Below, in pieces: positions 36,522 through 45,510 of a stretch of 64,000 bases of DNA. The notes below the pieces were generated by a model. The model was not told the DNA's origin and searched no databases. It saw only the letters and a list, made by a program, of their open reading frames with translations. The translations under genes and the position numbers were made by a program. Positions within the stretch are counted from its first letter, which is position 1, and each line of letters starts with the position of its first letter. The DNA comes from Selenomonadales bacterium (GTDB taxonomy: Bacteria > Bacillota > Negativicutes > Sporomusales > UBA7701), in the NCBI GenBank assembly GCA_029976065.1, contig JARKNV010000031.1, positions 1-64,000 of the forward strand. The letters are read 5' to 3'.

Positions 36522-37571
36522 ATGAACCACAAAATCATCCCCGTCTTCATTCCCCATCACGGCTGCCCCCACCGCTGCGTCTTCTGCGACCAGCGCGCCA
36601 TCACCGGCGCCGTCCGCCCGCCGGACGGCGACGAAGTCGCCGCCCTCATCGCCGCGCGGCTCGCCGTCCCGCACCGGCCCGGCCTGTGGGAAGTCGCCTT
36701 CTACGGCGGCTCCTTCACCTGCCTGTCCCCGGCCCGCCAAGCCGAACTTCTCGCCCCCGCCAAAGCCGCCCTCGACCGCGGCCGCATCGGCGCCATCCGT
36801 CTCTCCACCCGCCCCGACGCCATCGATAGCGCCACCCTCGACCGCCTGACCGCCTACGGCGTCGGCACCGTCGAACTCGGCGCCCAATCCCTCGACGACG
36901 CCGTCCTCGCCGCCGCCGCCCGCGGCCACACCGCCGCCCACACCGCCGCTGCCGTCGTCGCCCTCAAAGCCGCCGGCTTCAAATGCGGCCTCCAGCTCAT
37001 GCCCGGCCTGCCCGGCGAAGACTGGCCCAGCCTCATCCGCACCGCCGCCCGCACCCTCGCCCTCGCCCCCGACTTCGTCCGCATCTACCCCGCCGTCGTC
37101 CTCGCCGGCACCGAACTCGCAACAATGATGGGGGAGGGGAGCTACCGCCCCCTCACCCTCGAAGCCGCCGTCGCCCGCGCCGCCTACCTCAAAACCGCCT
37201 GCGAGCAAAACGGCATCCCCGTCATCCGCGTCGGCCTCCAGGCCAGCGAAGACCTAAGCGGCGGCGCCGTCCTCGCCGGCCCGTACCATCCCGCCTTCGG
37301 CGCCATGGTCGACGCCTACCGCTTCAAAATCCTCGTCGCCCGCCTCCTCGAACAGCTCGGCCGATTGCCCGGCAGCCTCCACATCCGCCACCATCCCCGC
37401 GACGCCTCCGCCCTCAGGGGCATCAACAAAACCAACCTCCGCGACTGGCGGAAAACCTATAACCTCGCCGCCTGCACCTTCGTCGCCGACTGGCCGCGCC
37501 GCGGCGAAATAGGCGTCGTTTGCCAAGATACGACATATATTGCAAATATATTAATGTTTTTCAACGCTTAA
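36522..37571 (+). CDS. Radical SAM protein (Elp3/HemN-like)
   Basis: 349 residues. Radical SAM motif CPHRCVFC (CX3CX2C), FYGGSFTCL, IRLSTRPDAID, GTVELGAQSLDDAVL and LMPGLPGED give the Elp3/coproporphyrinogen-oxidase-like fold without the acetyltransferase domain. Commonly found beside rnc and smc in Firmicutes; the substrate is unknown. ATG at 36522 behind GGAAGTGA. Confidence 0.85.
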   Translation: MNHKIIPVFIPHHGCPHRCVFCDQRAITGAVRPPDGDEVAALIAARLAVPHRPGLWEVAFYGGSFTCLSPARQAELLAPAKAALDRGRIGAIRLSTRPDAIDSATLDRLTAYGVGTVELGAQSLDDAVLAAAARGHTAAHTAAAVVALKAAGFKCGLQLMPGLPGEDWPSLIRTAARTLALAPDFVRIYPAVVLAGTELATMMGEGSYRPLTLEAAVARAAYLKTACEQNGIPVIRVGLQASEDLSGGAVLAGPYHPAFGAMVDAYRFKILVARLLEQLGRLPGSLHIRHHPRDASALRGINKTNLRDWRKTYNLAACTFVADWPRRGEIGVVCQDTTYIANILMFFNA

Positions 37572-37582
37572 AAAATACAAAA

Positions 37583-37610
37583 GAAGGAAATTTTAGGAAA
37601 CGTGGCGAAT
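37583..37610 (+). promoter_or_regulatory. Sigma-H promoter of spoVS
   Basis: GAAGGAAAT (37583-37591), a 12-bp spacer, GGCGAAT (37604-37610). This is a full match to the sigma-H pattern RnAGGAwww-N11/12-RnnGAAT. Bacillus spoVS is transcribed by sigma-H, so position and gene agree. Confidence 0.75.
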
Positions 37611-37653
37611 ACCTTATAGGCAACGAGGCTCCAACCGTAAAGGAGGTTTTATA

Positions 37654-37914
37654 ATGGAAGTACTAAAGGTATCCGCGCAATCGAACCCCAAATCCGTAGC
37701 AGGCGCCCTCGCAGCCGTACTAAGGGAGAGAGGCTCGGCCGAAGTACAGGCAGTAGGGGCGGGAGCGGTCAACCAGGCCATCAAGGCCGTGGCCATCGCT
37801 CGCGGCTTTGTCGCGCCAAATGGCATCGATCTCGTCACAATTCCCGCATTCACCGAAATCTCCATCGACGGGGAGGAGCGCACGGCAATACGTTTCATCG
37901 TCGAACCGCGCTGA
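37654..37914 (+). CDS. spoVS: Stage V sporulation protein S
   Basis: 86 residues, the exact family length, nearly colinear with other SpoVS proteins (MEVLKVSAQSNPKSVAGALA, GAGAVNQAIKAVAIARG, IPAFTEISIDGEERTAI). An Alba-like small protein affecting septation and late sporulation. AAAGGAGG before the ATG. Confidence 0.97.
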   Translation: MEVLKVSAQSNPKSVAGALAAVLRERGSAEVQAVGAGAVNQAIKAVAIARGFVAPNGIDLVTIPAFTEISIDGEERTAIRFIVEPR

Positions 37915-37978
37915 ACGGGCAGAAAATTAGCGGGTTTGCCTTCACCGGCCACAGCCCTGAGTTTTGCTTTACAACGAA

Positions 37979-38012
37979 AAAACCTTGTTCTGGCCCAGAA
38001 CAGGGTTTTTTC
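37979..38012 (+). terminator. Terminator after spoVS
   Basis: CCTTGTTCTG (37983-37992) and CAGAACAGGG (37996-38005), short loop, flanked by A and T runs. Confidence 0.8.
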
Positions 38013-38090
38013 ATTATATGTCGTATATACAATAAGACGTGGTAAAAACTTGATGACATACTACATCTTGTAGTAAGGGTGGTTTTGGGC

Positions 38091-41000
38091 TTGTTGCTCC
38101 GCAAACTTGAAGCCTACGGCTTCAAATCCTTCGCCGAAAAAACCGAAATGGAATTCAAGTCCGGCATAACCGCCATCGTGGGTCCCAACGGCAGCGGCAA
38201 AAGCAACATCTCCGACGCCGTCCGCTGGGTCCTCGGCGAACAGAACATCCGCAACCTCCGCGGCAACAAAATGGAGGACGTCATCTTCTCCGGCAGCGCC
38301 AAACGGCGTCCCCTGGGGGTCGCCGAAGTATCCCTCGTCTTCGACAACACCGACGGCCTCCTGCCCCTCGACTTCAGCGAAGTCACCATCACCCGCCGCG
38401 TATTCCGCTCCGGCGACGGCGAATACTTCATCAACAAAGCCCCCTGCCGGCTCAAGGACATCCACGACCTCCTCCTCGAAGCCGGCCTCAGCCGCGAATC
38501 CATGACCGTCATCAGCCAGAACAAAATCGACGAAGTCCTCAACAGCAAGCCCGAGGAACGGCGCATCCTCTTCGAAGAAGCCGCCGGCATCGTCAAATAC
38601 AAAAACCGCAAAAAAGAAGCCCTGCGCAAACTCGACGACACCGAGCAAAACCTCACCCGCGTCCAGGACATCACCGCCGAAATCGAAACCCAGCTCGGCC
38701 CCATGGCCGAAAGCGCCGAGCGCACCGCCAAATACAACGAACTCGCCGCCGAGCAGACCGCCTGCCAGGTCACCCTGCTCCTCCACAAACTCACCCAGGC
38801 CGAAAAAAACCTCGAAGCCGTCACCCTAGAGCAGGCCGCCCTCGCCGACGAAGAACTCAAAGTCAGCACCAGGCTGACCGTAGCCGAAACCGATAAAGAA
38901 AAATTCATCGACCACCTCGCCGAACTCGACGAAAACCTGCGCGGCGCCGAAGCCGCCCTCACCCAGACCGCCACCGAAATCGAGCGCCTCGACGGCAAAA
39001 CCGGCATCCTCAACGAACGCATCGGCCAGGAACAGAAAAGCCGCGACCGCGTCGTCCAGGAAATCGACCGCCTCGAACAAGAAAAACAGGAAACCCGCGC
39101 CCGCCTCCAGGAATGGCAGGACAGCCACGCCGGCAAAAACGCCCAGGCCGCCGACCTCCGCGCCGCCCTCGCCGGCCAGGACCAGGCCCTCGCCCAGGCC
39201 GCCGCCGCCATCGACGCCGCCCAGCGCAAAATCAACGCCGCCAAAGACGAAACCTTCGCCCACCTCCAGGAACTCGTCACCCAGAAAAACGCCCTCCGCA
39301 CCCTCGAACGCGACCAGGAAAGCCAGAAACAGCGCGAAGGGCAGCTCATAAAAGAACGCGCCGGCTTCGCCGGCCAGTTCCAGGAAACCACCCAATCCTT
39401 AGGCAGCGTCCAGTGGGAAAAGCAGGCCCTCGACCAGGACCTCGCCGCCACCGACACAACCGCCGCCGACCTCGCCGCCCGCAAACAGCAGCTCGACGGC
39501 GAACTCGCCCAAAACACCGCCGCCGAAGCCCGCCTCAGCGGCGAAATCGGTCAGCTCGCCTCGCGCCTCAAAGTCCTCAGCGACATGCAGGACGAATACG
39601 AAGGCTTCGGCCGCGGCCCCAAAAGCATCCTCAAACGCGACCGCCCCTGGCGACAGGGCGTCCACGGCGCCGTCGCCGAAATCCTCACCGTGGAGGGCGC
39701 CCACGTCATCGCCATCGAAACCGCCCTCGGCGGCGCCCTCCAGCACATCATCGTCGCCAGCGACGACACCGCCAAAGCCGCCGTCGAATACCTCAAAAAC
39801 CACAACCTCGGCCGGGCCACCTTCCTGCCCCTCAACCCCCTCAAACACGCCCGCCCCCGCGACGCCGAAACCGCCGCCGCCCACGCCAAAGGCGCGGTCG
39901 GCTTCGCCGCCGGCCTCGTCGACTGCGAGCCGCGCTTCCGGCCCATCATCGACTATCTCCTCGCCCGCACCATCGTCGCCGTCGACATCGACGCCGCCCT
40001 CGCCATCGCCCGTTCCGCCGCCTTCGGCGTCAAAATCGTCACCCTCGACGGCCAGCTCATAAACCCCGGCGGCAGCATCACCGGCGGCAGCGTCGGCCGG
40101 CGCGAAGCCAGCTTCCTCGGCCGCAGCGGCGAAATAGCCGCCCTCAAGGACACCATGGCCGCCCGCGAAACCGACCTCGCCGCCCGCCGCAAACAAACCG
40201 CCAAACTCCAGGCCGACCTCGCCGCCCTCGACGAAAAAATCGCCGCCGCCCACAACCGTCGGCGCACCCTCGAAGTCCGCCAGGCCGAACTCACCGTCCA
40301 CGCCGAAAACACCGGCCAGGAAATCAAGCGCCTCGACCTCGCCCTCGCCACCATCGACGGCGAACTCGCCGCCTGCCGCGGCGAAACCGCCGCCCTCGCC
40401 GCCAAAACGGCCGACGTCGCCGCCGCCATCGTCCTCATGGAACAGCGCGACAACGACCACAAACGCCTCCTCGACGGCTGGCAGGACGACCTCAAAAAAC
40501 TCCAGGCCGACCGCGAAACCCTCGCCGCCTCCCTCACCGACAGCAAAATAAAACTCTCCGCCCTCGAACAGGAAGTAAATGCGATTGCCGCAAACTGCGA
40601 ACAATATAGACAAGCCGAAAACCGCCTCGTCCGCCAGATCGACTCCCAGCGGAGCGAAATCGACCGCATCGGCCGGGAAATCGCTCGCGCCGAAGCCGAA
40701 CTCGCCGGCGTCGTCCAGGCCAAGGAAACCCTCGCCGCCGAAAAGGACGCCCACGAGAAAAACCGCGACGCCGTCCTCAAGGACAAGCTCGGCATCCTCG
40801 CCAAACAGCAGAAACTCGAACGCGAAGTCAAAGACCTGCGCCGCCGGCAGAACGCCAGCCAGGCCCGCCTCCACGAGCTCGACCTCCTCGCCGCCAAACA
40901 CGGCTACGAAGTCGCCAGCTGCAACGAACAGCTCCGCGACCACTTCACCCTCGACCGCGAGCAGGCCCAGGCCCTCTTCCGCGACGAAGACCCCGAAAAC

Positions 41001-41648
41001 CTCGCCGCCCGCGCCGACGAACTCGCCGCCGCCATCGAAGCCCTCGGCCCCGTCAACCCCGCGGCCATCGACGAATACACCCGCATCCAGGAACGCTACA
41101 CCTTCCTCAAAACCCAGTTCGACGACCTCACCGCCGCCAAGGAATACCTCCTCACCATCCTCAAAGACATCGACGCCACCATGGCCAAACAATTCAAAGC
41201 CGCCTTCGCCAAAATCAACGAACACTTCGGCGAACTCTTCGTCCGCCTCTTCGGCGGCGGCCGGGCCCAGCTCGTCCTCGCCGACCCCGACGACATCCTC
41301 GGCACCGGCATCGAAATCATCGTCCAGCCCCCCGGCAAAAAACAGCAGAACCTCGCCCTCCTCTCCGGCGGCGAGCGGGCCCTCACCGTCATCGCCCTCC
41401 TGTTCGCCTTCCTCTCCTACCGGCCCACGCCCTTCTGCGTCCTCGACGAAATCGACGCCGCCCTCGACGAAGCCAACGTCCAGCGCTTCAGCGAATTCCT
41501 CCAGGACTACTCCCGCAGTACCCAATTCGTCATCGTCACCCACCGCAAAGGCACCATGGAAGCCGCCGACGTCATGCACGGCGTAACCATGGAAGAATCG
41601 GGCGTCTCCAAACTCATCTCCGTCAAATTCATGGACAAGGCAGGTTAA
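38091..41648 (+). CDS. smc: Chromosome segregation protein SMC
   Basis: 1185 residues, the usual length. N-terminal Walker A VGPNGSGKSN, long coiled coils (about 170-500 and 670-1010), a hinge domain (about 515-640, EYEGFGRGPKSIL through GGSITGGS), C-terminal signature LSGGERALTVIALLFAF and Walker B CVLDEIDAALDEAN. With ScpAB it forms bacterial condensin. I chose TTG at 38091 (MLLRKLEAYGFKSFAEK) because it aligns with other SMC starts and AAGGGTGG lies upstream; a GTG at 38079 overlaps that site. Confidence 0.96.
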   Translation: MLLRKLEAYGFKSFAEKTEMEFKSGITAIVGPNGSGKSNISDAVRWVLGEQNIRNLRGNKMEDVIFSGSAKRRPLGVAEVSLVFDNTDGLLPLDFSEVTITRRVFRSGDGEYFINKAPCRLKDIHDLLLEAGLSRESMTVISQNKIDEVLNSKPEERRILFEEAAGIVKYKNRKKEALRKLDDTEQNLTRVQDITAEIETQLGPMAESAERTAKYNELAAEQTACQVTLLLHKLTQAEKNLEAVTLEQAALADEELKVSTRLTVAETDKEKFIDHLAELDENLRGAEAALTQTATEIERLDGKTGILNERIGQEQKSRDRVVQEIDRLEQEKQETRARLQEWQDSHAGKNAQAADLRAALAGQDQALAQAAAAIDAAQRKINAAKDETFAHLQELVTQKNALRTLERDQESQKQREGQLIKERAGFAGQFQETTQSLGSVQWEKQALDQDLAATDTTAADLAARKQQLDGELAQNTAAEARLSGEIGQLASRLKVLSDMQDEYEGFGRGPKSILKRDRPWRQGVHGAVAEILTVEGAHVIAIETALGGALQHIIVASDDTAKAAVEYLKNHNLGRATFLPLNPLKHARPRDAETAAAHAKGAVGFAAGLVDCEPRFRPIIDYLLARTIVAVDIDAALAIARSAAFGVKIVTLDGQLINPGGSITGGSVGRREASFLGRSGEIAALKDTMAARETDLAARRKQTAKLQADLAALDEKIAAAHNRRRTLEVRQAELTVHAENTGQEIKRLDLALATIDGELAACRGETAALAAKTADVAAAIVLMEQRDNDHKRLLDGWQDDLKKLQADRETLAASLTDSKIKLSALEQEVNAIAANCEQYRQAENRLVRQIDSQRSEIDRIGREIARAEAELAGVVQAKETLAAEKDAHEKNRDAVLKDKLGILAKQQKLEREVKDLRRRQNASQARLHELDLLAAKHGYEVASCNEQLRDHFTLDREQAQALFRDEDPENLAARADELAAAIEALGPVNPAAIDEYTRIQERYTFLKTQFDDLTAAKEYLLTILKDIDATMAKQFKAAFAKINEHFGELFVRLFGGGRAQLVLADPDDILGTGIEIIVQPPGKKQQNLALLSGGERALTVIALLFAFLSYRPTPFCVLDEIDAALDEANVQRFSEFLQDYSRSTQFVIVTHRKGTMEAADVMHGVTMEESGVSKLISVKFMDKAG

Positions 41649-41655
41649 ACGCGCC

Positions 41656-42576
41656 ATGGGCTTCCTCGACCGCCTCAAAGAAGGCCTCACCAAAACCCGC
41701 AAAGGCTTCACCGAAAAAATCGAGCAGCTCGTCACCGGCTACGCCGCCATTGACGACGACCTCCTCGACGACCTCGAAGCCCTCCTCATAGCCGCCGACG
41801 TCGGCGTCAAAACCGCCTCCGGCCTCCTCGCCGACATCAGGGCCGCCGTCAAAGCCAAACAGATAAACGGCCCCGACGACCTCATTCCCTTCCTCAAAAC
41901 CCGCATCGCCGCAATACTGGCGGCGGGGGAGGGGGCACCCCGCGAAGCCGAAGCCGGCCCCACCGTCATCATGGTCGTCGGCGTCAACGGCGTCGGCAAA
42001 ACCACCACCATCGCCAAACTCGGCCACTACTACCGCGACCAGGGCCGCCGCGTCCTCCTCGCCGCAGGCGACACCTTCCGCGCCGCCGCCAGCGAACAAC
42101 TCGAAATCTGGGGCGGTCGCATCGGCGCCGAAGTCATCCGCCACAAGGAAGGCTCCGACCCCGCCGCCGTCGCCTTCGACGCCGTCCAGGCCGCCAAAGC
42201 CAGGAACGCCGACCTCCTCATCGTCGACACCGCCGGCCGCCTCCACACCAAATCCAACCTCATGGAAGAACTCAAAAAAGTCCACCGCGTCATCGCCCGC
42301 GAACTCCCCGGCGCCCCCCACGAAGTCCTCCTCGTCCTCGACGCCACCACCGGCCAGAACGCCCTCAGCCAGGCCCGCCTCTTCAAAGAAGCCGTCGAAA
42401 TCAGCGGCCTCGTCCTCACCAAACTCGACGGCACCGCCAAAGGCGGCGTAGTCGTCGCCGTCAAAAACGACCTCGGCGTCCCTGTCAAATGGATCGGGGT
42501 GGGGGAGAAGATGGAAGACCTGCGCCCCTTCATCGCCTCCGATTTTTCTGCCGCTTTATTTGGGGACCGCCCATAA
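41656..42576 (+). CDS. ftsY: Signal recognition particle receptor FtsY
   Basis: 306 residues, without a long acidic A domain. N domain (MGFLDRLKEGLTKTRKGF), then the G domain: GVNGVGKTTTIAKL, DTFRAAASEQL, DTAGRLHTKSNLMEEL, TKLDGTAKGG and the closing GVGEKMEDLRPF. Binds Ffh-SRP at the membrane for co-translational targeting. The last residues GDRP and the stop are read from the left arm of repeat R4. Starts 7 bases after smc. Confidence 0.96.
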   Translation: MGFLDRLKEGLTKTRKGFTEKIEQLVTGYAAIDDDLLDDLEALLIAADVGVKTASGLLADIRAAVKAKQINGPDDLIPFLKTRIAAILAAGEGAPREAEAGPTVIMVVGVNGVGKTTTIAKLGHYYRDQGRRVLLAAGDTFRAAASEQLEIWGGRIGAEVIRHKEGSDPAAVAFDAVQAAKARNADLLIVDTAGRLHTKSNLMEELKKVHRVIARELPGAPHEVLLVLDATTGQNALSQARLFKEAVEISGLVLTKLDGTAKGGVVVAVKNDLGVPVKWIGVGEKMEDLRPFIASDFSAALFGDRP

Positions 42577-42741
42577 GACCCCATCTGCGTTGTTGGTCCT
42601 GCGCGTGCTTGCTAGCGTACATCCGAGTACGCGGCCGGACGCTTGCGCCATCCATGGCGCGTCCGGCACTAGGCCCATCCGGGGCCGTCGTCGCTGCGCA
42701 TGCTCGGTCCGCCTAGCATCTGGGGCCTTCTGAACGGTCCC
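42563..42741. repeat. Palindromic dispersed repeat R4 (variant boxes)
   Basis: Outer arms GGGACCG (42563-42569) and CGGTCCC (42735-42741). It carries the variant boxes CATCTGCGTTGTTGGTCCT and GGTCCGCCTAGCATCTGG shared with R6, and the GCGTAC-loop-GTACGC hairpin. It overlaps the last 14 bases of ftsY. Confidence 0.85.
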
Positions 42742-42750
42742 GGCAATCCC

Positions 42751-42783
42751 AAAAAACGAAGCACCGGTTATCCGGTGCTTTTT
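42751..42783. terminator. Bidirectional terminator (ftsY / FliB-like gene)
   Basis: AAGCACCGG, loop TTAT, CCGGTGCTT, flanked by AAAAAA and TTTT, between convergent genes. Confidence 0.85.
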
Positions 42784-42822
42784 GTTTGCGAGGCTTGCAT
42801 ATAGATACACGCAATAGCTTTA

Positions 42823-43773
42823 TCACTTTCCCGCGGCGATCTTCAGCAGCGCCGCGCGGTTGTGGCAGTACTCGAACTCCGCCGCCATCACCGCCCCCTT
42901 CACCCGCTCGTAGCGGCCCGCCTCGCTCCCCGCGCCCGCCGCGGCCAGCCGCCGCCATATGGCCGCCAGCAGCCGCGTCGCCCCCGCCAGCCCCTGGAGA
43001 TAAAACACCTTCTTGAAAATCAGATTCACGAAAAAATGCTCCAGCAAAATATCCGCCGGGCCGAGCCGCACCTGGCCGCCGGCTTCCGCCGCGTCCAGGC
43101 ACGCGTAATCCTCCCGGACCAGCCGGTCGAGAATGCGTCCCGTATCCGGCGAGCGGGGGAGGGCGGCCAGCGTCGCCGCCGCCCTTTCCAGGAATTCCAG
43201 CCGGTCCGCCACCGTCAGGCCGCGGCACTGCATGATATCGATGAAATGCTGCTCAAGCTCGAAATAATACCCCAGCACACTGCCCGGCCGCTGCTGGCGG
43301 GGGAAAACCTCCGCCGTGAAGCCGTCCCCGTCGAGGCTAATCGGCGGCTCCTCCGTGCGGATAATGTCAAGCGGCGCCGTCCGCTCCGCCAGCCGCAGCA
43401 CCTCCGGGCAGCTGAAGCTCAGCGTCGCCTCCGTGCCCCGCGCCGTCCGCATCGGATAACGCGGGAAAAGCCGGCACACCCCGTCCAGGTGCTCGTGCCC
43501 CGCCTCGCGGTGCAGCAGGCACAAATTATCCTCCCGCAAGAACCAGCACCCGCCGCCCGGGCGCTTATTGACCGCCGCGTATTCCCCCGCGGCCCGCCTG
43601 CCCGCCAGCGGCGTAAACGCCGCCGCGAACTCGCCCGCCCGGCCCGTCGCCGCGAAAAACGCCCGGTTGCGCTCATAGCCCGCCTCGTCCACCGTCACCA
43701 GCCAGTCGTTGCGACAGCACGTCCCGCAGCACGCGCAGCGAAAATCGGGAACGATATCTAAAAAAATATACAC
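42823..43773 (-). CDS. FliB/YkgJ-type cysteine-cluster protein
   Basis: About 316 residues. FRCACCGTCC at the N-terminus, CWFLREDNLCLLH, GVCRLFPRYPM and LSFSCPEVLRL reproduce the conserved Cys pattern of the FliB (flagellin lysine-N-methylase) and YkgJ families, probably a metal or Fe-S site. No flagellin gene is nearby, so the target is open. I chose GTG at 43773 (MYIFLDIVPDFRC), 5 bases after GGAGGG; longer forms starting up to 43965 would run through the neighbouring terminator and are unlikely. Confidence 0.65.
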   Translation of the reverse strand: MYIFLDIVPDFRCACCGTCCRNDWLVTVDEAGYERNRAFFAATGRAGEFAAAFTPLAGRRAAGEYAAVNKRPGGGCWFLREDNLCLLHREAGHEHLDGVCRLFPRYPMRTARGTEATLSFSCPEVLRLAERTAPLDIIRTEEPPISLDGDGFTAEVFPRQQRPGSVLGYYFELEQHFIDIMQCRGLTVADRLEFLERAAATLAALPRSPDTGRILDRLVREDYACLDAAEAGGQVRLGPADILLEHFFVNLIFKKVFYLQGLAGATRLLAAIWRRLAAAGAGSEAGRYERVKGAVMAAEFEYCHNRAALLKIAAGK

Positions 43774-43866
43774 CGGCACCCTCCGCACAAGTAATGAATG
43801 TATAAGGAATACTTCGTCAAACCCCGATTTCCTTTCCCGGCGCCGCTCCCAAGCCGTCATCCTCAT

Positions 43867-43892
43867 AAAAAACTCCCGGCTTTCGCCGGGAG
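43867..43892 (-). terminator. Terminator after the EAL-HDOD gene
   Basis: CTCCCGGC (43873-43880), loop, GCCGGGAG (43885-43892). On the minus strand it is followed by a T run. Confidence 0.85.
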
Positions 43893-43900
43893 CCTCTTGC

Positions 43901-45115
43901 TCAATACGCGAGCGAGTCGGCCCATTCCACCGCCTTGAGATACGCGGCCGGAACATCCTGCTCATCGATGCCCATGGCCGCCAGCAGCGCGGGGATGCGC
44001 GACCACTCGCCCCGTTCGTACGCCAGGATCAGCCGGTACAAATAATGCAGGCAGTTCTGCTCGCCCACATCCAGCAGGGCATCCTTGATCGCCGCCGGCA
44101 GCGGCAACTCCGCTAGCATATCAGCCATCCGGCAGCCCGTCAGCGCGTCGATCAGCGAGAACATCCCCAGAAAAAAAACATCGCTGCACTTCGGGTCCAG
44201 GCACATCTTCGCCGCCAGCAGTTCCCCGAATTTCGCCCGCACCACCGAAGCCTTGAGGATCTCCTCCGGCCGGTCCTGGCCGTACTCCCGCAGCGCCAGC
44301 AGCGTCGCCCAGCGCACGATCTCCTTGCGTCCCAGCAAAACCAGCGCCTGCCGTATCGACCTGATCTCGCTGTTGAAGCCGAACGCGCTCGAATTTATAA
44401 ACTTCAGCAGCTTGTACGAAAACGCCACATCGTGGCTCACCACCGACTCCAGCTTGCCGAAATCGACATCCGGGCTGTTCACCTCATTGACGATCTGCAA
44501 ATAATGGGCGCTGCGGCCCGGGATGTCCCGGCGCGACAGCACCTCCGGCTTGCTGAAGAAATAACCCTGGAAAAGCGAATAACCGCTCTCCCGGGCAGCC
44601 ACGAACTCTTCCCGCGTCTCCACCTTTTCCGCCAGGAAAACCATGCCCGCCCGGGCCACTTGGGCAATCACCCGTAGACGGTCGGTGCCGACCGTCTGCC
44701 GGAAATCCACCTTGATCACATCCGCCAGATCGAGCAGCGGCCGGTACGCCGGCTGGAAAATAAAATCGTCCAGCGCGAGCCGGAAACCGGACTGCTTCAG
44801 CTTTTCGCACACCGCCACAACCTCGCTGTCCGGGAAAATGCTCTCAAGCACCTCCACCGTCACAAGCTCCGTCGGCAGGGAAGCAGTCAACTCGCTTTTC
44901 AACATATTCTCCGTGAAATTCACGAAGGCCGGCTTATGGCCGGTCAGCCGGTCGAGCCCGAACACCAGCAGCGAATTCACGATCACGTCCCGCGTCGCCT
45001 GGTCGCCGTCGCCGGCGCTGTAAGCGTCCTCGTCCGCGCCGCGGAACAAAAGCTCGTAAGCCACCACCTTTTCGTTCTTGTCGAATATCGGTTGCCGGGC
45101 GATAAACACGTTCAT
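43901..45115 (-). CDS. EAL-HDOD (YuxH-like) signalling protein
   Basis: 404 residues. The N-terminal half is an EAL domain: AYELLFRG, NFTENML, LALDDF, VIKVDFR, FLAEKVETREEF, LFQGYFFSKPE. Some catalytic EAL residues look altered (AEKVET for AEGVET), so c-di-GMP hydrolysis is doubtful and binding is more likely. The C-terminal half is an HDOD domain (LLKFINSSAFGFNSEIRSIRQALVLLGRKEIVRW). Such proteins link c-di-GMP or stress to motility and division. SD GGAGG before the ATG. Monocistronic. Confidence 0.88.
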   Translation of the reverse strand: MNVFIARQPIFDKNEKVVAYELLFRGADEDAYSAGDGDQATRDVIVNSLLVFGLDRLTGHKPAFVNFTENMLKSELTASLPTELVTVEVLESIFPDSEVVAVCEKLKQSGFRLALDDFIFQPAYRPLLDLADVIKVDFRQTVGTDRLRVIAQVARAGMVFLAEKVETREEFVAARESGYSLFQGYFFSKPEVLSRRDIPGRSAHYLQIVNEVNSPDVDFGKLESVVSHDVAFSYKLLKFINSSAFGFNSEIRSIRQALVLLGRKEIVRWATLLALREYGQDRPEEILKASVVRAKFGELLAAKMCLDPKCSDVFFLGMFSLIDALTGCRMADMLAELPLPAAIKDALLDVGEQNCLHYLYRLILAYERGEWSRIPALLAAMGIDEQDVPAAYLKAVEWADSLAY

Positions 45116-45224
45116 GGCGATAACCTCCGCAGGAAAGCCGGTCGCGACTGATAATCGTTACATATTAATTTTAACCAAATGTCATTGCCCCGTCATCATC
45201 CTAAAGATAGAGGTGTATTCGACG

Positions 45225-45472
45225 GGAGCCGCCCATAAGCGCCCATCTGCGGCGTTGCTCCTCGGTTGCCATCCTGTGCGCAAGTTCTTGGCGCTTTTGC
45301 GCTTAGAACTGCGGCCTACCCTTTACGGGTGCAGCGTACGTTCGTGTACGCTTCCGGTGTCACCCTCCGGTGCGCCTTGCATCTGAGCACTTCCCCACGC
45401 CTGCGGCGCGGATAGCTCAACTAAGGCTCGGGCGAAAACGCCCAAGCCTTAGTTGAGCTTATGAACGGCTCC
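45225..45472. repeat. Palindromic dispersed repeat R5 (with nested palindrome)
   Basis: Outer arms GGAGCCG (45225-45231) and CGGCTCC (45466-45472). Centre very close to R2. About 70 bp lie between the CTTC and TGAACGG of its right arm, and they include a 21-bp near-perfect palindrome (45414-45434 with 45439-45459, loop AAAA). After the element comes CGTGGGGGAGAGGGGAGA at 45489-45506, also found after R6. Confidence 0.85.
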
Positions 45473-45510
45473 GGCGGTTCAGGGAAAACGTGGGGGAGAG
45501 GGGAGAGCTT

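Noticed and set aside
42823-43965. Longer FliB-like protein starting at 43965
   Set aside because: The extension would be transcribed through the terminator at 43867-43892 of the upstream gene and has no motif; GTG 43773 has a good ribosome-binding site.
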